A program made the position numbers and the translations under genes. From QZKY01 sp963666295 (GTDB lineage Bacteria; Pseudomonadota; Gammaproteobacteria; Burkholderiales; Burkholderiaceae_D): 64,000 nt of DNA. The stretch is from contig OY762707.1 of NCBI GenBank assembly GCA_963666295.1, positions 434,001 through 498,000 on the forward strand, in the 5' to 3' direction. Every line of letters begins with the position of its first letter. Position 1 is the stretch's first letter. Below the pieces are notes generated by a model that did no database searches, had not been told where the DNA came from, and saw only the letters and a list, made by a program, of their open reading frames with translations. Of the stretch, positions 52,830 through 61,438 are shown piece by piece.

Positions 52830-53951
52830 CTAGTCCAGTGTTCGACGAAATGTTTTCAGCCCCAATGCCAATACTGCACCCATAAAAAGCAATATCGGCC
52901 AAACATGCGCCCACAGCATGGTCGGTCCATTGCCTTTCAGCAGAATACCGCGCACCAGCACCAGAAAGTGTGTCAACGGCAACACGTTTCCGATATATTG
53001 CGCCCACTCAGGCATCCCGCGAAACGGGAACATGAAGCCGGAAAGCAGTATTGACGGCAAAAAGAAAAAGAAGGTCATTTGCATCGCCTGAAGCTGATTG
53101 CGAGCGATGGAGCTAAACGTGATTCCCAGTGTCAGGTTGGCGCAGATAAAGAGCAACACCACGCCATATAGCAAAAACAGGTTGCCATACATCGGCACAT
53201 CAAAGATAAAACACGCTGCCAGCAGCACCAGCGTGACCTGAATCAGGCCAATCATGATGTAGGGCACGATCTTGCCGGTCATGACTTCGAGTGGTGTCGC
53301 CGGAGTTGCCAGCAAATTCTCGAAGGTGCCACGCTCCCGCTCCCGCGTCATCGCGAGTCCCGTCATCAGCACCATCGTCATGGTCAGGATCACGCCCATC
53401 AAGCCTGGCACCACATTGTAGGCATTCTTTGCCTCCGGGTTATAGCGCCGATGGATGCGCAAATCGATCGGCGGACTCGCCGCTTGCGCCTTGCCTGGCA
53501 GATCCGGCGCAAACACGTCCATGCCGAGTTGGTTCAAGACCGAAATCGCGCTAGCCGTTGCCATCGGATCGGTTGCGTCAGCTTCAACCAGCAAGACCGG
53601 CTTCTTGCCCCGAACCACATCACGATGAAAACCGACGGGAAACGTCACTACAAACTGTACATCACCCTGATCCAGAAGCTGATCTGCATCCTGCTCTGCC
53701 ACGCTGCCAATAATCCTGAAATAATCGCTATTGCTCATGGCAGCAACATAGGATCGTGCAAACGGACCGGGATCAGCCATCACGACAGCCGTAGGCAATT
53801 GCTTTGGGTTGGAGTTGATCGCAAAACCAAACAGCATCAACTGAATGATTGGAATACCGACGATCATGCCGAATGTCAGCCGGTCACGCTTGAGTTGAAT
53901 GAATTCCTTGATCAGGATGCCCAACCAGCGTGAGAAGGAAAAATGATTCAT
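52830..53951 (-). CDS. ABC-2 type transporter permease (YbhR/YhhJ-like)
   Basis: This 373-residue permease has one N-terminal helix (IVGIPIIQLMLFGFAIN), a long periplasmic domain (to about residue 175) and five C-terminal membrane helices with YNVVPGLMGVILTMT and TRERERGTFENLLATP, the hallmark of the YbhS/YbhR/YhhJ exporters. It forms a tripartite drug-type efflux system with the ATPase and HlyD-type protein immediately upstream. A second permease, common in YbhFSR systems, is not present, so it probably forms a homodimer. Last gene of the TetR-led operon. Confidence 0.92.
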   Translation of the reverse strand: MNHFSFSRWLGILIKEFIQLKRDRLTFGMIVGIPIIQLMLFGFAINSNPKQLPTAVVMADPGPFARSYVAAMSNSDYFRIIGSVAEQDADQLLDQGDVQFVVTFPVGFHRDVVRGKKPVLLVEADATDPMATASAISVLNQLGMDVFAPDLPGKAQAASPPIDLRIHRRYNPEAKNAYNVVPGLMGVILTMTMVLMTGLAMTRERERGTFENLLATPATPLEVMTGKIVPYIMIGLIQVTLVLLAACFIFDVPMYGNLFLLYGVVLLFICANLTLGITFSSIARNQLQAMQMTFFFFLPSILLSGFMFPFRGMPEWAQYIGNVLPLTHFLVLVRGILLKGNGPTMLWAHVWPILLFMGAVLALGLKTFRRTLD

Positions 53952-53955
53952 TTGT

Positions 53956-54888
53956 TCACCTCTCGAACTGGTCCTGGCTACCTTGCATCATATGGATGAA
54001 CACATCTTCCAGCGAAGGAGAGATAGCAACCATTTTAAGAGAAGTCGGCTGCACAAACTCATTCAGGCTGGCCTCAAGCATCGCCCCGTCCCGCCCACTG
54101 ACATGCAGCGTCGCGCCAAAACTGGCTACCAATTGCGCACCCGGCAATGCACGCAATTTTTCACCCAGTCCCTGAAGATCGTTACCCCGAATTTCCCAGG
54201 TAAACAACGCTTGCTGTGCCACTACCTCATCCGCGGTACCAGATGCCAGCAATTCGCCATACGAAATATAGCCGAGACGATGGCAGCGCTCCGCTTCATC
54301 CATGTAATGCGTGGAAACCAGCACTGTGACGCCCCCGGCAGAAAGACGGTGAATTTCTTCCCAGAAGTCGCGGCGCGCCTTGGGGTCAACACCGGCTGTC
54401 GGCTCGTCCAGCAACAGCAGCTTGGGTCGATGCAGCAAACAGGCTGCCAACGCGAGGCGCTGCTTCCAGCCACCAGAAAGCGTGCCGGCCAACTGGTTGC
54501 GCCGCCCACCCAGACCCAATTCTTCCAGCGCCTGACCAACCACGCGACGGCGATCCGGCATGCCGAACATGCGTGCCACAAAATCCAGATTTTCACCAAT
54601 CGTCAGGTCTTCCCAAAGCGAGAATCTTTGCGTCATGTAGCCAACTTCTCGTTTGATGGCCGAGCTTTCATGCAACACATCAAAACCCAGACAAGTGCCC
54701 GAACCGCTATCCGGCGTCAGCAATCCGCATAGCATGCGAATCGACGTCGTCTTGCCGCTGCCGTTCGGCCCCAGAAAACCGTAGATTTCCCCCTGCCGCA
54801 CCTGAAGCGCCAAATCCTTGACAACTTGCTTGTCGCCAAAATGCTTGTTGATGCCGGTGACATCAATGACGGGCAGTACAGCATTCAT
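53956..54888 (-). CDS. ABC transporter ATP-binding protein
   Basis: This 310-residue ATPase has Walker A GPNGSGKTTS, signature TLSGGWKQRLALA, Walker B LLLLDEPTAGVDP and the switch His in VSTHYMDEA. A C-terminal domain of about 85 residues follows. It energises the export through the permease 4 bases downstream. Only one base separates it from the HlyD-type gene upstream. It is a single ATPase, unlike the fused double ATPase of YbhF. Confidence 0.94.
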   Translation of the reverse strand: MNAVLPVIDVTGINKHFGDKQVVKDLALQVRQGEIYGFLGPNGSGKTTSIRMLCGLLTPDSGSGTCLGFDVLHESSAIKREVGYMTQRFSLWEDLTIGENLDFVARMFGMPDRRRVVGQALEELGLGGRRNQLAGTLSGGWKQRLALAACLLHRPKLLLLDEPTAGVDPKARRDFWEEIHRLSAGGVTVLVSTHYMDEAERCHRLGYISYGELLASGTADEVVAQQALFTWEIRGNDLQGLGEKLRALPGAQLVASFGATLHVSGRDGAMLEASLNEFVQPTSLKMVAISPSLEDVFIHMMQGSQDQFER

Positions 54889-54889
54889 G

Positions 54890-55870
54890 TCATGGCTCCA
54901 TCACCCGCACATCCACCGGCAAGCCGGGGCGCAGATTAGCGGCCTGTTTGACATCCGGCACCGCCTCGACTCGAAACACCAGTTTTTCCCGGCTTTCACG
55001 ACTGTAAATGACGGGCGGCGTGTATTCCGCCTGCGGCGAGATAAAATCAATCGTGGCCCTGATTGTTTCAGCACAGCTGTCACACGTAGCCTCAATGCGC
55101 TGACCCGACTTGAGCTTCGCGACGATAACTTGCGGAACGAAAAAGCGCACACGGCGGCGCAAGTCCGGCAGCAAACTGGCAACAGATGCACCGGCTGGCA
55201 CCCACTCACCCGGCTGATAGTAGGTTTCCGAGACTTCACCCTCAATGGGCGCGATAACCACTTTTTTTCCGAGCTGCCAGCGTTTTTGTGCGGCTAGTGC
55301 GCTCGCAGCCGCTTCATCTGCCTTGGCAGCGCGCACTTCTGGTTGCCTGCCCAGAGCAGCGCGATAGGTCGCGAGTTGTTGCTGCGCGGCTTCAACCTGT
55401 GCCTGATCGCGCTCATATATCGTCCGCGCTTCATCCAGGCGCGCTGAGGAAATGAACCCCTTCGCATAAAGAGAATCCTGCCGAATCAACTGCTTCTTCG
55501 ACAGTTTCAAAGCTGCCTCGGCAGCATTCAGTTGCGCCTGAATGGCCGCAATTTCAGATTGACGGCGTGGCAAACTCAAGTTGCGCACTTTTTCCTGTGC
55601 GGCTCTAGCCCTTGCTTCGGCCTCATTCAAGCCTTGCCGCTCCAGTTCAGCATCTACTTCAAACACCAATGCACCCGCGCTGACCCGACTGCCACGCCGC
55701 GCATGCAACACGCGCAAGTAACCCGCTGAGGGAGCAGCAAGGTAGGTATATTCCCCCTCGATATACCCCTGATAAACACCATCGCCACCACGACTGCAAG
55801 CCGACACCAGAAAGACTAGCCCAACAAGAGCAGGTCGCGCCCATTTTTTTGCTTTTATTTTTGCAATCAT
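54890..55870 (-). CDS. HlyD-family efflux adaptor, lipoprotein-like
   Basis: This 326-residue periplasmic adaptor has a lipobox-like LVSAC near residue 26, a biotinyl-lipoyl hairpin starting AAPSAGYLRVLHARRGSRVSAG, a coiled coil (about residues 70-190) and a beta-barrel with EGEVSETYYQPGEWVPAG. It links the ABC transporter to an outer-membrane channel, similar to YbhG. Its ATG overlaps the TetR stop by 4 bases (ATGA). No TolC-type gene is in the window. Confidence 0.93.
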   Translation of the reverse strand: MIAKIKAKKWARPALVGLVFLVSACSRGGDGVYQGYIEGEYTYLAAPSAGYLRVLHARRGSRVSAGALVFEVDAELERQGLNEAEARARAAQEKVRNLSLPRRQSEIAAIQAQLNAAEAALKLSKKQLIRQDSLYAKGFISSARLDEARTIYERDQAQVEAAQQQLATYRAALGRQPEVRAAKADEAAASALAAQKRWQLGKKVVIAPIEGEVSETYYQPGEWVPAGASVASLLPDLRRRVRFFVPQVIVAKLKSGQRIEATCDSCAETIRATIDFISPQAEYTPPVIYSRESREKLVFRVEAVPDVKQAANLRPGLPVDVRVMEP

Positions 55871-56433
55871 GCGCCCTGCCCCCTTGTATGTGCTCTTTCA
55901 GATGCCAGCATTGTCATCATTGCTGCAACACCTTCCCGAATTTCCTGCTCAGATTCAGTATTCATTCGCGCCTGATGCATGACAGCCAAACCGACAATCA
56001 TGGCATGAAACATGAGCGCCGATTGTGGGCTATCATCCAACCCAACCTTGCTTAACAGCATTTGAATCTGCGCGCGAACAAAGTGGATAAGCGCCCTAAG
56101 TGGCTCGCGCATCTCTGGATTTGTATCAGCAGCCACAATCAGCCCAATGATGACGCGCGGCGGAATGCCTTCGATCATGCGCGTCACAATAACGTCTGCC
56201 AGCTCCACAGCTTGAGGCTTATCGGAAAAGCGAGCTGAAAGCTCCCCCATGAATGTTGAAATAACGTGCTCGGCAATCGCCAAAAGCAAATCCGCGCGCG
56301 TCGGGAAATAATAGGTCAAATGACTTTGCTTGATGCCGGCTTCCCTCGCCACCTGCGGTTGCGTCAGCGCCACAATGCCTCGCTCTCTTAATAGAGTCAC
56401 CCCCGCTGCCAATATGTCGTCTTTGACGCTCAC
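55867..56433 (-). CDS. TetR-family transcriptional regulator of the efflux operon
   Basis: This 188-residue repressor has a TetR helix-turn-helix (residues 5-50, ALTQPQVAREAGIKQSHLTYYFPTR) and a ligand-binding helical domain. The start is a GTG at 56433 with AGAGGTG six bases upstream; the longer frame from 56487 would begin inside the operator palindrome, so it is rejected. It leads the tetR-hlyD-ATPase-permease operon and very probably represses it through the palindrome at 56471. Inducer unknown. Confidence 0.92.
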   Translation of the reverse strand: MSVKDDILAAGVTLLRERGIVALTQPQVAREAGIKQSHLTYYFPTRADLLLAIAEHVISTFMGELSARFSDKPQAVELADVIVTRMIEGIPPRVIIGLIVAADTNPEMREPLRALIHFVRAQIQMLLSKVGLDDSPQSALMFHAMIVGLAVMHQARMNTESEQEIREGVAAMMTMLASERAHTRGQGA

Positions 56434-56470
56434 AACACACCTCTGCCAACTTGATTTGAACATCATCCTT

Positions 56471-56488
56471 TTTGGTAATGTTACCAAA
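56471..56488. promoter_or_regulatory. Palindromic operator for the TetR regulator
   Basis: TTTGGTAA-TG-TTACCAAA is an 18-base inverted repeat with perfect 8-base arms, 37 bases upstream of the tetR GTG. Position, arm length and symmetry fit a TetR-dimer site. Confidence 0.85.
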
Positions 56489-56581
56489 CAATTCCATGCG
56501 CGCCTTAAGGAAAATCAATGACTTTCCTGCAACAAACATTTACCCAAAAGCAACACAGTCATCTTTCGGTCACATTGCTCC

Positions 56582-56608
56582 AATAAACTGATTTTTCACA
56601 AGTTTATT
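56582..56608. repeat. Inverted repeat upstream of siaA
   Basis: AATAAACT (56582-56589) and AGTTTATT (56601-56608) form perfect 8-base arms around an 11-base spacer, 31 bases before the siaA ATG. It may be a regulator site or an A+T-rich promoter feature. Confidence 0.45.
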
Positions 56609-56638
56609 TATGCAGCAGCCTTTAACTTTAAGACGAGC

Positions 56639-57877
56639 ATGAGTGTATTAAATTCCACACAGCAAGATCTGGATCCTGGCGTGTACTTCAAGCAGCCTCT
56701 GGCTGAAGATTTGAGTATTTTTACGCCGAGCGTATCTCCCGACGAAACCAACCTTTCCGTGCTGGAAATTTTTGGCAAACATCGCGAGATGGCCTGCCTG
56801 CCCGTCCTCGAAAACGAGTGCCCGATCGGGCTGATCAACCGCAACATTTTCATGTCGCAAATGTCGCGACAGTATCACCGTGAAATTTACGACAAAAAAA
56901 GCTGCATCGCTTTCATGGACAAAGACCCCCTGATCGTCGAAGCCAACACGCGCATCGAAAAACTGGGTGAACTTGCAGTCATGTATGGTGACAAAGCACT
57001 AACAGACGGCTTCATCATTGTTCGCGAAGGAAAATTCACCGGACTGGGTTCAGGTGTCGACCTCCTGAAAGTCATTGTCGACCTTCAGGCTGAAAAAAAC
57101 CGTCAAGTCACGCAAAGCATTGAATACGCCAGCGTCATTCAGCGCGCCATGTTGAGCCCATGTAAAGACGCCATGTCTGCTACGCTGCCGGATGCCTGCC
57201 TCGTATGGGAACCACGCGACATCGTCGGCGGCGACTTTTACCACTTTACCCAATCCGACAACGGTTGGTTTGCCGCAGTTGTCGATTGCACCGGGCACGG
57301 CGTGCCGGGAGCCATCTTAACGACGATCGCCGCCTCATCACTCAATCAGGCAATACAAATTTCTGGCACGGATGACCCCGCCAGACTTCTGGGCGATGTC
57401 AACCAGGGCATCAAGCAATCACTCGGACAGTATTCACAGAGCGACCGCCTTTCCGAATCTGATGAAGGCATGGACGCCGCCTTTCTGGCATTCAATTCGA
57501 CAAGCAGAATATTGACCATCGCAAGCGCCTGCATGCCGCTATTTATCCTGCATCCGGGCGAAGAAAAAATCAGCATCGTAAACGGTGAACGCCAAGGGCT
57601 GGGCTACGTTGACACGCCGCCTGACGCAACATGGAAAAACAAGACCATCACGCTGAGCGAAGGCACGGTCGTCCTGCTGGCAACAGATGGTTTGGCCGAC
57701 CAGATTGGCGGACAGAAAAAAATTGCTTTTGGAAAAAAACGAATCAAGGACGTCTTGCTCGCATGCCGAGATCGATCAATGCAAGAACTGGCTGAAACCC
57801 TGATGGAAATGCACCAGCATTATCAGGGTGAACAGAACCGGCGAGACGATTTAACACTATTCGGCTTTCGCGTTTGA
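56639..57877 (+). CDS. siaA: SiaA-like PP2C/SpoIIE phosphatase with CBS-like N terminus
   Basis: This 412-residue protein has a C-terminal PP2C-type (SpoIIE) serine/threonine phosphatase domain from about residue 170, with EPRDIVGGDFYHF and DCTGHGVPGAI metal-binding motifs and RRDDLTLFGFRV at the end. The first 150 residues look like a CBS pair (LPVLENECPIGLINRNIF and FIIVREGKFTGLGSGVDLL). In Pseudomonas aeruginosa SiaA is a membrane protein with a HAMP domain; no membrane segment is present here. It should dephosphorylate SiaC and so raise diguanylate cyclase activity. First gene of siaABCD. Confidence 0.88.
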   Translation: MSVLNSTQQDLDPGVYFKQPLAEDLSIFTPSVSPDETNLSVLEIFGKHREMACLPVLENECPIGLINRNIFMSQMSRQYHREIYDKKSCIAFMDKDPLIVEANTRIEKLGELAVMYGDKALTDGFIIVREGKFTGLGSGVDLLKVIVDLQAEKNRQVTQSIEYASVIQRAMLSPCKDAMSATLPDACLVWEPRDIVGGDFYHFTQSDNGWFAAVVDCTGHGVPGAILTTIAASSLNQAIQISGTDDPARLLGDVNQGIKQSLGQYSQSDRLSESDEGMDAAFLAFNSTSRILTIASACMPLFILHPGEEKISIVNGERQGLGYVDTPPDATWKNKTITLSEGTVVLLATDGLADQIGGQKKIAFGKKRIKDVLLACRDRSMQELAETLMEMHQHYQGEQNRRDDLTLFGFRV

Positions 57878-57904
57878 CAAGCCTCTCACTAAGCACCCAG
57901 TCAC

Positions 57905-58483
57905 ATGACAAAGAAACCAAATATTATCTGCCCCCACTATCGGGACATTTGCGGGATTGAAGAACAGTGCCGCGTCGTTTTTTATTATCAGGGCTATTTT
58001 TCCCAGAACATTATTTCTGCCATGGCTGATGCAGTCAGAACCGGGATAGAACACGTCGGCGCAGAGAGCAAAACACGCCGTCGACTCTTTTCTTCCTTTG
58101 TCGAAATGGCGCAAAACATTATTCATTATTCGGCAGAAAGCCTGACCCCGCCGGAGCAGGCCAGCGATGAAATGCGTCAGGGCTCTGTTCGTATTTGCAA
58201 ACATGTAAATAACAAATACTCGCTCTTGTGCGCCAACCCCGTCCGCACCGAAGTTGCTGATCAACTACAAGAAAAGCTGGTCAACTTGCGCACCATGACA
58301 ATGGATGACATCAAAAAAGCCTATAAAAAAATCCTGATGTCTAACGAGCAAGAGGATGGAAGCAAAGGCGCTGGGCTGGGCTTTTTAACAATGGCGAGAG
58401 ATGCAAGCGAGCCACTGGAATTTGAATTTGTACCTTCGGAAGAACCAAGTATTGCCATTTTTTACCTGAAGGCAGCGATATAA
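57905..58483 (+). CDS. siaB: SiaB-like protein kinase
   Basis: This 192-residue protein matches the SiaB family of kinases with a GHKL-type ATP fold: the N-box region is FVEMAQNIIHYS and the G-box is GSKGAGLGFLTMARDA. In P. aeruginosa SiaB phosphorylates SiaC. It is 27 bases after siaA. The N-terminal part contains three cysteines (CPHYRDICGIEEQC) that might bind metal, which I have not seen described; that is a guess. Confidence 0.88.
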   Translation: MTKKPNIICPHYRDICGIEEQCRVVFYYQGYFSQNIISAMADAVRTGIEHVGAESKTRRRLFSSFVEMAQNIIHYSAESLTPPEQASDEMRQGSVRICKHVNNKYSLLCANPVRTEVADQLQEKLVNLRTMTMDDIKKAYKKILMSNEQEDGSKGAGLGFLTMARDASEPLEFEFVPSEEPSIAIFYLKAAI

Positions 58484-58550
58484 GCACTCGCCAAAAACAG
58501 CCACCTGCCTTGCGAACCTATTAATATCTTGAACAAGAAACCAAATTGTC

Positions 58551-58940
58551 ATGGAAAACTTATACATAGCGGCCACGCCCAGTTCACCTGAAGTCGACTT
58601 CCGCTTTGATCAACACCTCCTTTCGCTCAAAGGTGAGTCCTATCCGGAGAATGCCGCGTCTTTCTACGGACAAATCAACAAGGCTCTGGAGCAATACCTT
58701 GATCACGTTGATAGTTATAACAGGATGACGCTTAACGTTGATCTGACCTATTTCAACAGCTCCAGCACAAAAATGCTCTTTACCTTGTTTGGCGTACTGG
58801 AAAGCAAGGCGCGCGATGGCATGGACATTGTAGTGAACTGGTATCACGACTCTGAAGATGAAATGACGCAGGAATTCGGTGAAGAAATGCGTGATGACTT
58901 TTCCGGACTCGATTTTCGTATTCACGCGATAGACAAGTAA
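58551..58940 (+). CDS. siaC: SiaC-like phosphoprotein (DUF1987)
   Basis: This 129-residue protein has the DUF1987 layout: FRFDQHLLSLKGESYPENA then LNVDLTYFNSSSTKMLF. The phosphorylation site of SiaC (a threonine in the LNTSS-type motif in P. aeruginosa) corresponds, by eye, to the serine in FNSSS here (residues 69-72). Unphosphorylated SiaC activates SiaD. It ends 3 bases before siaD. Confidence 0.9.
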   Translation: MENLYIAATPSSPEVDFRFDQHLLSLKGESYPENAASFYGQINKALEQYLDHVDSYNRMTLNVDLTYFNSSSTKMLFTLFGVLESKARDGMDIVVNWYHDSEDEMTQEFGEEMRDDFSGLDFRIHAIDK

Positions 58941-58943
58941 AAC

Positions 58944-59669
58944 ATGCCGGAACAGGATCTCTTTTACTCAGAAAAAGCGGCACTCCAATCAGCTCTGGAA
59001 GTGTACGCTGACGAAGACTTGCCACCTGAGACTTACCGTTCAGCGCTTGGTCAATTGTCGCGCCAATACGAACGCATGTTGCGCGAAGGCCGTCGCCTGA
59101 TTCATCGTAGCGACCGCGCTGAAAAAGAGATGAACGATCTCAATGCCAAACTGAATGACCTAGCGGAGCAACTGGCGTACAAGGCACGCCACGATGCCCT
59201 GACAGGCCTCCTGAACCGCCGCGCAATTTTGGATGTCGCCAAGCAGCACCAACAAAATGATCTCCTTTCGCTCATCATTGTCGATATCGACTTCTTCAAA
59301 CGCATCAACGATGAATTCGGTCACCCTGCCGGAGACACCGTCATTCGTGGCGTCGCGCAAAGGCTGCAATCCGTTCTGGGCAACAAAGGCCATCTTGGCA
59401 GAATCGGCGGAGAAGAATTTGTTGCCGTACTTGCGAACAGGCACTTCCGTGAAATCAGCTATCTGGCGGATCAGATGCGCGAAGCCATCGCTGAACACCC
59501 CTTTCCTGCAGTACCCTATCCTGTAACCATAAGCCTGGGCGTCAGTCATGCTGGCTGCTTCAAAAGCTTTGAAGATGCATATGCAAAGGCAGATCTGGCG
59601 CTTTATGAGGCCAAACGTTCCGGGCGCAACCGGGTTGTAAAACACTATCTTGAGCTCTGCGGAGCGTGA
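58944..59669 (+). CDS. siaD: SiaD-like diguanylate cyclase
   Basis: This 241-residue soluble protein has a helical N-terminal region with a coiled coil (AEKEMNDLNAKLNDLAEQL) and a GGDEF domain with active-site RIGGEEFVAVL. The RxxD inhibitory site five residues before the GGEEF motif is absent (GNKG), so product inhibition is not expected at that site. It makes c-di-GMP when SiaC is unphosphorylated. Last gene of the siaABCD operon; no terminator is evident in the 277-base gap (59670-59946) that follows, and no gene is seen there. Confidence 0.93.
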   Translation: MPEQDLFYSEKAALQSALEVYADEDLPPETYRSALGQLSRQYERMLREGRRLIHRSDRAEKEMNDLNAKLNDLAEQLAYKARHDALTGLLNRRAILDVAKQHQQNDLLSLIIVDIDFFKRINDEFGHPAGDTVIRGVAQRLQSVLGNKGHLGRIGGEEFVAVLANRHFREISYLADQMREAIAEHPFPAVPYPVTISLGVSHAGCFKSFEDAYAKADLALYEAKRSGRNRVVKHYLELCGA

Positions 59670-59946
59670 TCAGCGCCAAAGCGCGGCTTGCTCTAAACGC
59701 TTAATTGAGTTAGGGTTGCATCCCTTCAAGAATGTGGTTGTAGCCTCTTCGAAGCATCAACCTTGAACGCTTCATTTCTAAAGCGAGCAAACGTTTTTCG
59801 TTAACCGCTTACGCTCATTGCAACCGACGAGCCCCATCGCTCACCACCGTAATTTTTCTATTTTTTCACGCTCACTGAGGCGTTTCTTGCGCCCTATTTA
59901 TATTGCACCACTCTATCCCTGCGGCACTCGTAGCTGCTCAATTATT

Positions 59947-61425
59947 ATGATGAAATCCTTGCGCCAGAACTGGCTCCCTAACATTCGAGGCGACCTGCTT
60001 GCTGGTCTCGTCGTTGCCTTGGCCCTCATTCCCGAGGCAATTGCTTTTTCGGTCATTGCCGGTGTCGATCCCAAAGTGGGGCTCTATGCCTCTTTCTGCA
60101 TGGCCGTCGTCATTGCCTTTACCGGTGGTCGACCTGGCATGATTTCCGCCGCAACGGGCGCGATGGCGCTTGTCATGGTTACCCTGGTCAAAGACCATGG
60201 GCTGCAATACCTGTTAGCCACCACCATATTGACCGGCCTCCTTCAAATTCTTGCGGGCTGGCTCAAACTGGGCTCCCTGATGCGCTTTGTTTCGCGCTCT
60301 GTGATTACAGGTTTCGTCAATGCTTTGGCCATTCTGATTTTCCTGGCCCAGCTTCCCGAGTTAATCAATGTGAGCTGGGAAGTGTATGCAATGGTAGCGG
60401 CTGGTTTAGGCATCATTTACCTGTTCCCCTATATCACCAAGACCATCCCTTCTCCGCTGGTCGCCATCGTGTCCTTAAGTGCCGTGGCGATTTATTTCGG
60501 GCTGGACATTCGCACCGTTGGCGACATGGGGCAACTACCTGATAGCTTGCCCGTATTCCTGCTCCCGGACGTGCCACTGAATCTGGAAACGCTAAAAATC
60601 ATTTTCCCCGTATCGGCCACATTAGCGGTAGTCGGTTTGCTGGAATCCATGATGACGGCTTCCATTGTGGATGACCTGACCGACTCCACAAGCAATAAGA
60701 ACAGGGAGTGTATGGGTCAAGGCATCGCCAACATCGTCTCCGGCTTTTTTGGCGGCATGGCAGGTTGCGCCATGATCGGTCAGTCTGTCATCAATGTGAA
60801 ATCCGGCGGACGAGGGCGGCTCTCCACACTGGCGGCAGGTGTTTTCCTATTGATCTTGATCGTGTTTACAGGCGACTGGGTAGCGCGCATCCCGATGGCC
60901 GCACTGGTCGCCGTGATGATCATGGTGTCCATTGGCACATTCAACTGGGCCTCTGTCCTCAAGCTGAGACAGAACCCAAAAAGCGCCAGTGTGGTCATGA
61001 TCTCAACCGTTATCGTGGTGGTCAGCACCCACGACCTGGCAAAGGGCGTGCTTGTTGGCGTGCTGCTCTCCGGCTTCTTCTTCGCCAACAAGATCGGAAA
61101 GATTCTGCATATCGGCTCCATGTCCGAAGATGAAGGGCGCGTGCGCACCTACAAAGTGACCGGCCAGGTCTTTTTTACTTCGGCAGACCGATTCATCAAC
61201 GCTTTCGATTTCAAGGAAGTAATCGACAAAGTGCGCATTGATGTCAGCCGCGCCCATTTCTGGGATCTTACCGCCGTAAGTGCTCTGGACAAGGTCGTGA
61301 TCAAATTCAGACGCGAGGGAACCGAAGTTGACGTTATCGGCCTCAACGAGGCGAGTGCCACCATGGTTGATCGCTTTGCTGTCCACGACAAACCGGATGC
61401 CGTTGAAAAAATGATGGGGCACTAG
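59947..61425 (+). CDS. SulP-family anion transporter
   Basis: This 492-residue protein has about ten to twelve membrane segments from LLAGLVVALALIPEAIAFSVIAGVDP onward and a cytosolic STAS domain at the C terminus (about residues 390-485). Members carry sulfate, bicarbonate or other anions; the substrate is not clear, with a bicarbonate or dicarboxylate role possible. Start at 59947 (MMKSLRQNWLPNI) is used because the sequence before it is not family-like; 59950 is an alternative. A Usp gene follows 13 bases later. Confidence 0.92.
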   Translation: MMKSLRQNWLPNIRGDLLAGLVVALALIPEAIAFSVIAGVDPKVGLYASFCMAVVIAFTGGRPGMISAATGAMALVMVTLVKDHGLQYLLATTILTGLLQILAGWLKLGSLMRFVSRSVITGFVNALAILIFLAQLPELINVSWEVYAMVAAGLGIIYLFPYITKTIPSPLVAIVSLSAVAIYFGLDIRTVGDMGQLPDSLPVFLLPDVPLNLETLKIIFPVSATLAVVGLLESMMTASIVDDLTDSTSNKNRECMGQGIANIVSGFFGGMAGCAMIGQSVINVKSGGRGRLSTLAAGVFLLILIVFTGDWVARIPMAALVAVMIMVSIGTFNWASVLKLRQNPKSASVVMISTVIVVVSTHDLAKGVLVGVLLSGFFFANKIGKILHIGSMSEDEGRVRTYKVTGQVFFTSADRFINAFDFKEVIDKVRIDVSRAHFWDLTAVSALDKVVIKFRREGTEVDVIGLNEASATMVDRFAVHDKPDAVEKMMGH

Positions 61426-61438
61426 GAAGGAACAACTC

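Noticed and set aside
55867..56487. Longer TetR frame from 56487
   Set aside because: Its start lies inside the operator palindrome and lacks a ribosome site; the GTG at 56433 has one.
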